From: JBOGWP01 sp050693875
GTDB lineage: Bacteria > Actinomycetota > CADDZG01 > JAHWKV01 > JBOGWP01
Assembly: GCA_050693875.1 (NCBI GenBank)
Contig: JBOGWP010000148.1
Span: 1-28,791 of the forward strand
DNA: 28,791 nt
Direction: 5' to 3'
The notes below the pieces were generated by a model. The model was not told where the DNA came from. It ran no database searches and worked only from the letters and a program-made list of their open reading frames with translations. Made by a program: the position numbers and the translations under genes. Shown here in pieces: positions 23,119 to 28,791 of this stretch; position 1 is the stretch's first letter, and each line of letters opens with the position of its first letter.

Positions 23119-23196
23119 CCGTGGCCATGAAAAAATCCCCACTGGTGGCCATGTAGAACGCCCCAGTGGTGGCCATGTAGAAGTCCCCGCCCCTCG
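23119..23196 (+). repeat. IS21 left-end tandem repeats (3 x 24 bp)
   Basis: Three degenerate copies of GGTGGCCATG-n7-CCCC follow each other with a 24-bp period. Such multiple terminal repeats are the transposase-binding sites of IS21-family elements. Confidence 0.8.
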
Positions 23197-23278
23197 CTGA
23201 CCATCCCGTTCGAAGCCCCCCGGTCGGCCATGGTGTCGGTGCGAACCAAGCACCACACCGACCGGAGGGAGCTTCATT

Positions 23279-24739
23279 TTGAAGTCAGCTGAGGAAGACA
23301 TGGACCTGATCGCCGCCTACCGAGAGGTAGGCACCTACCGAGGAGCTGCTGCCATGTGCGGCAGCGACCACAAGACCGTGAAGCGGGCCGTCCTGCGCCA
23401 CATGGCCGGAGGCACCGCCCCGCCGGCACGCCCGCGGCGGGCCCGCAACTACGACGACGTCACCGGCGTGGTCTCCGGCCGGGTCGAATCAACGAGGGGC
23501 CGCATCAGCGCCAAACGCCTGCTGCCGGAGGCACGCAAGGCCGGCTACTGCGGCTCCGCCCGCAACTTCCGCCGCCTGGTGGCCAAGGCCAAGCGCAGCT
23601 GGCAGGTCACCAACCACCGGGGACGCCGGCCGGCGGTGTGGTCACCGGGCAACACGCTCGTGATCGACTGGGGAGGAGAAGACGGCCTGCACGTGTTCTG
23701 CGCCGTGGCCGCCTGGAGCCGCTGGCGCTTCGTGCGCTTCGCCGCCGACGAGCGCTCCGAGGCCACGCTTTCAATGCTGGCCGAGTGCCTGGAGGAGCTG
23801 GGCGGCGTCCCGAAGGTGGTGCTGTCCGACCGCATGGGCTGCCTCAAGGGAGCCGTTGTGGCCGGCGTCGTGGTGCCGACGCCCGACTACGTGCGCTTCG
23901 CCACGCACTACGGTTTCCGGCCGGACTTCTGCGAGGGAGCCGACCCCGAATCGAAAGGGATCGTGGAGAACCTCGTCGGCTACGCCAAGAGGGACCTGAT
24001 GATCCCCGATGAGCTGGCCGTGAGCGACCTGGCAGGTGCGAACCGCTGTGCCCGAACCTGGTGCAGCGAGGTCAACGGCGTCATGCACAGCGAGATCTGT
24101 GCTGTGCCCGCGGAGCGGGTGGTGTCGGAGCGGGAACTGTTCGGGCCCCTTCCCTCGCTTCGGATCCGCATTGGCCGGACAACGCTGCGCAAGGTGGACC
24201 GTCTGGCCTGCATCCGCATCGGCTCAGCCCGCTACTCGGTGCCCATGGCCCTGATCGGCCGCAGCCTGGAGGTCCAGGTGCTCGACGGGCGGGTGCGCAT
24301 GATCGACGCCGATGAGATCGTGGCTGACCACGCCCTGGTCGCCCCCGGGGAGGCGTCGGTGCTCGATGACCACTACGGTGGCCAGCGGTTGATGCCACGA
24401 CGGCCGGTACGGCCCAAGACCGTTGCAGAGAAAGGGTTCTGTGCCCTCGGGCCGGTGGCGGAGGCCTTCATCAAGGGAGCAGCCTCGGCGGGTGTCACCA
24501 AGCTCAGTGCCGACCTGGAGGAGCTCGCCGGGCTGCAGGCGGCACACGGAACGGAGGCGTTGATCGCCGCCCTCACCCGTGCGGTCGCGTTCTCAAGATG
24601 GCGGGCTGCCGACGTGCGCTCGATCATCCAGGCCGGAGTCGGTACGCCACAGCCCACGGCCGCCGGTGAGGCCCTGGTCGTCGACCTGCCGGCGGTGCCC
24701 AAGCGACCGCTGTCGGACTACGCGATTGGGGGTGAGTGA
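23279..24739 (+). CDS. istA: IS21-family transposase IstA
   Basis: This 486-residue DDE transposase has an N-terminal helix-turn-helix (about residues 15-42, TYRGAAAMCGSDHKTVKRAV). The catalytic residues appear to be Asp130 in LVIDWG, Asp184 in VVLSDRMG and Glu230 in KGIVENLVGYAKR. A beta-barrel-like C-terminal region follows (about 290-345, CIRIGSARYSVPMALIGR). The start is TTG at 23279, eight bases after GGAGGGA; an in-frame ATG lies at 23300. The stop overlaps the istB ATG (TGATG). istA looks intact, but its partner is broken. Confidence 0.95.
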   Translation: MKSAEEDMDLIAAYREVGTYRGAAAMCGSDHKTVKRAVLRHMAGGTAPPARPRRARNYDDVTGVVSGRVESTRGRISAKRLLPEARKAGYCGSARNFRRLVAKAKRSWQVTNHRGRRPAVWSPGNTLVIDWGGEDGLHVFCAVAAWSRWRFVRFAADERSEATLSMLAECLEELGGVPKVVLSDRMGCLKGAVVAGVVVPTPDYVRFATHYGFRPDFCEGADPESKGIVENLVGYAKRDLMIPDELAVSDLAGANRCARTWCSEVNGVMHSEICAVPAERVVSERELFGPLPSLRIRIGRTTLRKVDRLACIRIGSARYSVPMALIGRSLEVQVLDGRVRMIDADEIVADHALVAPGEASVLDDHYGGQRLMPRRPVRPKTVAEKGFCALGPVAEAFIKGAASAGVTKLSADLEELAGLQAAHGTEALIAALTRAVAFSRWRAADVRSIIQAGVGTPQPTAAGEALVVDLPAVPKRPLSDYAIGGE

Positions 24740-25365
24740 TGGTCGCAGCCCCGCCGCCGCTGGCTCCCGACCTCGTCGCCGGCCTTCGCCGCCTGAAGCT
24801 CGGCACGATGCGCAGGATCGCTCCCGAGCTGCTCGTCACCGCCAAGACGCAGCGCTGGAGCCCCGAGGAGTTCCTCCGTACCCTCCTCGAGGCCGAGACC
24901 GCATCCCGGGACGCCTCCAACGCCCGGGCACGCCTCAAGGCTGCCGCCTTCCCGGTGAGAAAGACCGTCGACCAGTTCGATGTCACCGCCTCGTCGATCC
25001 CACGGGCCACCTTCGACTACCTCGTGTCGCTGGAGTGGATCGCCGCCAAGGAGAATCCTTGCCTGATCGGCCCCGCGGGTACGGGCAAGAGTCACACCCT
25101 GGTCGCACTCGGCCATGCCGCCGTCGACGCCGGCTACAAAGTTCGGTACTTCAGCGCGGCAGAGCTGGTTGACACCCTGTACCGAGGACTGGCCGACAAC
25201 TCCGTCGGCAGGGTCATCGAGTCCATCCTCAGAGCGGACGCCGTCATCGTTGACGAGCTTGGGTTCGCCCCGCTGGATCACACAGGAGCCCAGCTGCTGT
25301 TTCGCTTCGTGGCCGCGGCCTACGAACGGCGGGCCCTCGGCATCGCCAGCCACTGGCCCTTCGAG
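24739..25365 (+). pseudogene. istB: IstB ATPase, 5' part (interrupted)
   Basis: This part gives 209 residues of the AAA+ transposition helper: Walker A GPAGTGKS (111-118), Walker B ADAVIVDELGF (166-176) and the region ERRALGIASHWPFE. At this point IstB proteins continue with (E/D)WGRF. Instead the sequence switches to unrelated codons after 25365 and stops later in foreign frame. The missing 55 codons are found at 28576-28743. Joined, they make 264 residues, the normal IstB size. If translated, the truncated protein keeps the ATPase core but loses its C-terminal helices. Confidence 0.92.
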
Positions 25366-25411
25366 AAAGCGCACAGGTTCGGGCAAACGTGTGCAAAGTG
25401 GCACCTGAAGC

Positions 25412-27076
25412 TCACAGGTTGGGAACGACGACGTCCTCGACCCCTGTATGAGCATCAGCCTGAGCTGGAAGGCGTCCGGGGTCGACGCAGTCGGCCAGGT
25501 AGTTGACCAGTCCTTCGGGCTTCATGCCAAGGGCTGCAGCGGCGACCTTCGGATCGAGATCGACGACAAGGTCCACCAGACGGGTCGAGCGCAGGGTCTT
25601 CGGAGGCACGCCGGCAGCATCGAGGACGTGGCTGACGTACGCCGTCGATGCCGGCATGGTGCGCGTCTTGGTGGTCCTGGTGACGATGACGTGAGGGTTC
25701 ATGGTGCTCAGGGTGTCGCGATGGGCGAGACAGCGCCGCAGTGCCGTGTGGCTGACGGGATCGAGCGGCACCGGGTAGGGGCGTTGGCCCAGCCGGATGG
25801 TGTGGTGGCGGTGGTCGATGTCGTCGACGCGGAGCAGGCGGAGCTCCGTGCTCGACGCGGCGTGCAGGAGAGCCAGGATGCCCACCAGCGCCTCATGTGG
25901 GTGGACGCCGTCCTCGGTCGTCCAGCGGCGGAACACCCGGCGCTGCTCCGTGAGGGTCAGGGTCTGGCCCTTGAAGCCCCGGTAGCGGCCCGCCGGCAGG
26001 TTCCTGGTGGGATCGACAAGGACCAGCTTCTGCTTGCGGGCCCAACCGAAGAACTGGCGCAGCGATCCCAGCCGCCGGGCACGGTTGGCCGGCTGGACCG
26101 TGAGGAAGGCCTCGATGTCGCCCACCCCGATCGCCGACCACGAAGCCTGGTGGCGTTCTTCGACCACGAAGACGGCGAAGTCTCGGACCGTGCCGAGGGT
26201 GCTCTCTACGGTCGTGTCGGAGCGCGGGTGGGTACCGGCACGTCGAGCCCGCTCCTGGGAGCGCACGAGGTCGTCGACGAACCGCGAGACCTCTGGGCGC
26301 AGGTCCTCTGGTGCGGCAGCGATCCGACGCTGCCTGCGCCCGAGCGCGAGGCGGGCGTCCTCGTCGAGGCCGAAGGCGAGATGCTGGCCGACGAAGAACT
26401 CCGCCAGCGTGCGGGCCAAGGCCCCGGGTGAACGGCCCGGTCGGCGGGCCCGCTCCAGCAGCGCCTGGGGATGCGAGGATGCACTCGCGTCTCGAAGCAG
26501 CCGCCCGAGAGTAGTCAGCATCACGCAGGCGCGTTGCGCGCAGTGACAAGTGGCGGCGAACGCGGCGAACCCCTGCAGCCACTCCGGGGGATCGTCGAGG
26601 GTGGCGACGAGATTCTCCGCCTGGCGCAGAGGCCGGCCGGGATCGTGGCTCCAGCAGCGACGGCACATTCCCTCGCCCTGCTTGCGGCGCAGCTCTCCGC
26701 ACACCGAGCACGCTCGTGGCCTGAGCGGCGGAGCCAGCGGCCGGGAGCACGTCCCGCACCACCCGCTGTCCGGCCGGAGGAAGCCGGGCCTCCCGCAGCG
26801 GGGGCAGATGGCCTTGCCTCGGGCGGCCTCGTGGCGCCGCCGGCACCCCCGGCACCGCACGCTCGTCTTGTACCGAAGGACATGACAGCATTCGATGCAC
26901 GTGCGCGAGCAGCGGATGCAGCGGCGCGTGTCGGGCTGCAGACGCAGGAGCTTCCCGCAGACCGAGCAGACGGCTCGCCGGTCGGTCTCTCGATCGTGGC
27001 CCCGGCAGCGACAGCACAGGGTCTCTCCCTTGAAGCCCACGCCGGCACCGCAGCGGGTGCAGTCGGCGAGCCTCAT
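25412..27076 (-). CDS. Zinc-ribbon array fused to a degenerate tyrosine-recombinase fold
   Basis: This 554-residue protein begins with about ten CxxC-type pairs in the first 141 residues (for example Cys6/9, 37/40, 53/56, 75/78, 91/94, 107/110, 123/126, 138/141), enough for five zinc ribbons. A core-binding-like domain is at about 285-360. A catalytic-like domain is at 375-535. Against active recombinases, the box I Arg is Ser (about 408, in AASSTELRLL), the box II His is Lys493, and the LGH His is Met518. Arg496 and Tyr526 remain. It is therefore probably inactive as a recombinase and may bind DNA or assist its partner. The ATG overlaps the HTH gene stop (ATGA). Confidence 0.8.
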   Translation of the reverse strand: MRLADCTRCGAGVGFKGETLCCRCRGHDRETDRRAVCSVCGKLLRLQPDTRRCIRCSRTCIECCHVLRYKTSVRCRGCRRRHEAARGKAICPRCGRPGFLRPDSGWCGTCSRPLAPPLRPRACSVCGELRRKQGEGMCRRCWSHDPGRPLRQAENLVATLDDPPEWLQGFAAFAATCHCAQRACVMLTTLGRLLRDASASSHPQALLERARRPGRSPGALARTLAEFFVGQHLAFGLDEDARLALGRRQRRIAAAPEDLRPEVSRFVDDLVRSQERARRAGTHPRSDTTVESTLGTVRDFAVFVVEERHQASWSAIGVGDIEAFLTVQPANRARRLGSLRQFFGWARKQKLVLVDPTRNLPAGRYRGFKGQTLTLTEQRRVFRRWTTEDGVHPHEALVGILALLHAASSTELRLLRVDDIDHRHHTIRLGQRPYPVPLDPVSHTALRRCLAHRDTLSTMNPHVIVTRTTKTRTMPASTAYVSHVLDAAGVPPKTLRSTRLVDLVVDLDPKVAAAALGMKPEGLVNYLADCVDPGRLPAQADAHTGVEDVVVPNL

Positions 27077-27381
27077 ACGGGCGGCATCGAGCGTCCTCGG
27101 GCGACCTTGGCCACGGGACGCGCGGGCTTAGCCGGCTGGGGTTTGGCCTCGACGGCGGTCGTGTCGACCTCGAGCAGGTCATTGGGGGTGCACTGAAGCG
27201 CCGTGCACAGCGCCCCGAGAGTGGACAGCTTCAGCTGAGAAGGGGTCTTGGTGAGCAGCGCGGACACCGACGCTGCCGACATCTGCAGCCCGGCACGCTT
27301 GGCGAGCAGGCGGCGCAGCTCGACGCCAGTCCACACTTCCCGTTGCGCCGCTGCCATGCGCAACCGCCACGAGACGTTCAT
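27073..27381 (-). CDS. Small XRE-type helix-turn-helix protein
   Basis: This 102-residue protein has a five-helix HTH (about residues 18-72: GVELRRLLAKRAGL, MSAASVSALLTKT, LKLSTLGALCTALQC, then TPNDLLEVD) and a Lys/Pro/Ala-rich basic tail. The layout resembles XRE regulators with a CTPNDLLE end. It lies between two recombinase-like genes with ATGA overlaps on both sides (27073-27076 and 27378-27381), so its product is probably made in fixed ratio with theirs. It could repress the operon, act as a directionality factor, or both. The start ATG at 27379-27381 is fixed by the overlap. Confidence 0.8.
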   Translation of the reverse strand: MNVSWRLRMAAAQREVWTGVELRRLLAKRAGLQMSAASVSALLTKTPSQLKLSTLGALCTALQCTPNDLLEVDTTAVEAKPQPAKPARPVAKVARGRSMPPV

Positions 27382-28469
27382 GGTCCTCCCTCCAGCTCGC
27401 CCACGGCGGCGGACACCGCCCGACGGTAGGCATCCTCGATGAACGTCGCCGACGGCGTCACGTACCGCATGGTGGTGCCCACATGCCAGTGCCCGAGCAT
27501 CTGCTGGATCGCCACGAGGTCCACGCCCCGCTCGTAGTTGTGGGTGGCGCAGGCATGACGCAAGCCGTGCGGGCTGAAGCGACCCTCGGCAGGCCCGGCC
27601 TCGAGCTCCAGCAGGTGGCGGAGACGGTTGCGGACCGTGCCACGGTGGATTCGACCGCCGCCCTCGTCGCAGAACAGCGCCTTGGAGTCGGGGAAGCGAG
27701 GGCGCACGTCGTCGATGAACCAGCGCAGGACGAGGTCGAGCTGATCGAGCATCGGCACCCACCGTGGCCGGGGCCCCGAGCCCTTGGTGCCCTTGCCGAA
27801 TCGGACGTGGATCTTGCCGAAGGGTCCACGGCCGAAGTGCAGGTCCGCCAGCTCGAGGCACGCCGCCTCGTCTGCTCGCAGCCCGGCGTGGTACAGCGTC
27901 CGGAACAGGGCGTAGTCCCGTCCCGCCGGCCCGAACTTGCGAGCCGTCGCGATCCGATCCCGCAGGAAGGCGAAGAACTCCTCCATCCGCTCCGGGGTGG
28001 GCGGAGCCTTCTCCGACGGGGAGTCGTTGCCGACGTGGCGGGAGGCGTTGAACTCGTCGACGGGGTCGGCCAGCTGCACGCCGAAGGTCGCCTCGATCTC
28101 AGCCGCCTTGCGGCCCACCAGGAACCGGTGGAAGTCCTTGAACGCCTGCACGTACCCGCGGCGGGTCGAAGCCGCCATCCCCTTAGCCACCAGCTCGGCG
28201 ACCACCCGGTCCACGTCGTCGACGCCGGCCTCCCACGCCGGGACGCCGAGCATGGCGAGGAACCGCTCAAGCACCCCGGTGCCGTTCTCAATGGTGACCG
28301 GGCTGAACCCTCTCGCCGAGCACGAGCCGACGAAGGCATTGACGCACATCGCCTGGAAGTCCCCGGGGGAGAGCGAACTCTTCCGTGCCTGGCCAGCACC
28401 CGCGACCACTCGCAAACCAGCCCGTCCCACGTGCACACCTTCTTTCTGCCACAGATCAGAAGGTGGCAC
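27378..28469 (-). CDS. Tyrosine recombinase with complete catalytic set
   Basis: This 363-residue site-specific recombinase has a SAM-like core-binding domain at about 35-120 (SPGDFQAMCVNAFVG to FKDFHRFLVG). Its catalytic domain has Arg198 (HAGLRADE), Lys226 or Lys229 (FGKGTKG), His301 and Arg304 (SPHGLRH), His327 (MLGHWH) and Tyr336 (TMRYV). All six expected residues are present, so it should be active. I use the GTG at 28467-28469; no strong Shine-Dalgarno sequence is visible and a later start is possible. It is the first gene of the nested operon and probably moves the element. Confidence 0.9.
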   Translation of the reverse strand: MPPSDLWQKEGVHVGRAGLRVVAGAGQARKSSLSPGDFQAMCVNAFVGSCSARGFSPVTIENGTGVLERFLAMLGVPAWEAGVDDVDRVVAELVAKGMAASTRRGYVQAFKDFHRFLVGRKAAEIEATFGVQLADPVDEFNASRHVGNDSPSEKAPPTPERMEEFFAFLRDRIATARKFGPAGRDYALFRTLYHAGLRADEAACLELADLHFGRGPFGKIHVRFGKGTKGSGPRPRWVPMLDQLDLVLRWFIDDVRPRFPDSKALFCDEGGGRIHRGTVRNRLRHLLELEAGPAEGRFSPHGLRHACATHNYERGVDLVAIQQMLGHWHVGTTMRYVTPSATFIEDAYRRAVSAAVGELEGGP

Positions 28470-28471
28470 CT
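28461..28471. promoter_or_regulatory. Palindrome AGGTGGCACCT over the recombinase start
   Basis: This 11-bp palindrome, with an unpaired centre, overlaps the GTG start of the recombinase. Related GTGGCAC motifs lie at both ends of the insert. It could be an operator for the HTH protein or a recombinase-binding arm site. Confidence 0.4.
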
Positions 28472-28575
28472 AACAATGAACTCTCCCACCTTGAAAGCCA
28501 AGGACTCCCGCAGGAGGGCCATAAACCCAGCTAGCAGGGCTGATGGTCCCGAGAGAACGTGTGCCACTTCCAGGT
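28472..28575 (-). promoter_or_regulatory. Upstream region and right end of the nested element
   Basis: These 104 noncoding bases lie between the recombinase start and the resumption of istB. They must hold the operon promoter, but I see no clear -35/-10 pair. They include AACGTGTGC (28556-28564) and the inverted GTGGCAC copy, both also found at the left end. Confidence 0.45.
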
Positions 28576-28743
28576 GAGTGGGGCCGGTTCCTGCCCGAGC
28601 ACACCACCGCCGTGAGCCTGCTGGACCGTCTGCTGCACCACAGCATCGTCGTTGTGACCCAAGGAGAGTCGTTCCGGATGCGGGAGTCCAAAGCCCGCCG
28701 AGAGAAGAGTCCCTGCCCGCTGAAGGAGGTGGTCGCGAACTAG
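28576..28743 (+). pseudogene. istB: IstB ATPase, 3' part (interrupted)
   Basis: The frame resumes exactly with EWGRFLPEHTTAV and continues through LLDRLLHHSIVVV, the conserved IstB C-terminus, to a TAG at 28741-28743. It is 55 codons long. Together with 24739-25365 it restores a full-length IstB. No start codon of its own is needed, because it is the severed end of the gene. Confidence 0.92.
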
Positions 28744-28761
28744 AATCGCCCGTCAGAAGCT

Positions 28762-28791
28762 CGAGAGGTGGGGACTTTTAGCTGGCCACCA
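28762..28791 (-). repeat. IS21 right-end repeat
   Basis: Inverted relative to 23167-23196, matching 25 of 30 bases. It ends GGCCACCA at the last base of the window. A further outer repeat may lie beyond. Confidence 0.8.

Larger units (their letters stand above)
25366..28575 (-). mobile_element. Nested 3.2-kb element with a three-gene tyrosine-recombinase operon
   Basis: Removing 25366-28575 (3210 bp) rejoins istB in frame as PFE/EWGRF with no obvious target duplication beyond a GAG that could be counted on either side. The insert codes on the minus strand for an intact tyrosine recombinase, a small HTH protein and a zinc-ribbon recombinase-like protein, linked by two ATGA overlaps. The motif GTGGCAC appears near both ends (25398-25404, 28463-28469, and inverted at 28561-28567). 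A 9-bp repeat AACGTGTGC is at 25386-25394 and 28556-28564. There are no long terminal inverted repeats, as expected if tyrosine recombinases move it. Confidence 0.85.
23116..28791 (+). mobile_element. IS21-family element, istB split by a nested element
   Basis: The left end starts TGTCCGTGGCC at 23116 and carries three repeats whose GTGGCCATG cores start at 23121, 23145 and 23169, an exact 24-bp period. The last 30 bases of the window (28762-28791), reverse-complemented, match 23167-23196 at 25 of 30 positions. istA, the istB start and the istB end lie between them. The right outermost repeat may lie beyond the window, so the true right end could be further right. The original IS would be about 2.4-2.5 kb; the rest is insert. 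Confidence 0.88.

Noticed and set aside
1..28791. CRISPR arrays, rRNA genes, riboswitches
   Set aside because: No regularly spaced identical repeats beyond the IS21 ends, no rRNA-like sequence, and no cobalamin riboswitch features seen upstream of nrdJ.

Overview
The window comes from a high-GC bacterium, most likely a deep-branching, probably uncultured member of the Actinomycetota. The evidence is the core gene set and order: miaB-miaA-dapF-(dapL)-hflX converging on lexA, lexA divergent from a LysM gene, and a B12-dependent nrdJ followed by nrdR and dut. GTG and TTG starts and 1-4 nt stop/start overlaps are common. I cannot name a genus from sequence alone.

Region 1 (1-4250) is an integration hotspot at a tRNA-Gly(GCC) gene (4177-4249, minus). 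Copies of the tRNA 3' half at about 200-224 and 2948-2991 lie in the same orientation, which is the pattern left by tandem integration of tRNA-targeting elements. The outer element holds a remnant of what looks like a conjugation coupling protein, a higBA-type toxin-antitoxin pair and an ORC/CDC6-like P-loop ATPase. The inner element is a husk with a tyrosine integrase broken by several frameshifts and a deletion. The left window edge has the start of what looks like an ISAzo13-type transposase.

Region 2 (4289-9597) is nucleotide metabolism and DNA damage. nrdJ, nrdR and dut form a minus-strand operon behind two NrdR-box-like sites spaced three helical turns apart. nrdJ carries a 401-residue LAGLIDADG intein placed immediately before the radical cysteine. 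Upstream lie a small secreted LysM protein (a YneA-type candidate) and lexA (9761-10396, plus). They are divergent and share two SOS boxes, one exactly filling the spacer of the LysM-gene promoter.

Region 3 (10416-15906, minus) is a tight operon, miaB-miaA-dapF-dapL-hflX, for tRNA hypermodification, the diaminopimelate/lysine pathway and a ribosome-associated GTPase.

Region 4 (16005-22153, plus) is a branched-chain-amino-acid-type ABC transporter (livK-H-M-G-F). It is preceded by a frameshifted exported protein of unknown function.

Region 5 (22232-28791) is accessory DNA. A vapBC module lies between two copies of the livF 3' end. The second copy abuts an IS21-family element with three 24-bp-spaced terminal repeats. 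The istB gene of that IS is split by a 3.2-kb insert encoding a three-gene, ATGA-coupled operon: an intact tyrosine recombinase, a small HTH protein, and a 554-residue protein that joins about five zinc ribbons to a recombinase fold lacking key catalytic residues. Both halves of istB are present, so the junctions can be placed to the codon. This nested element is the most unusual system in the window.
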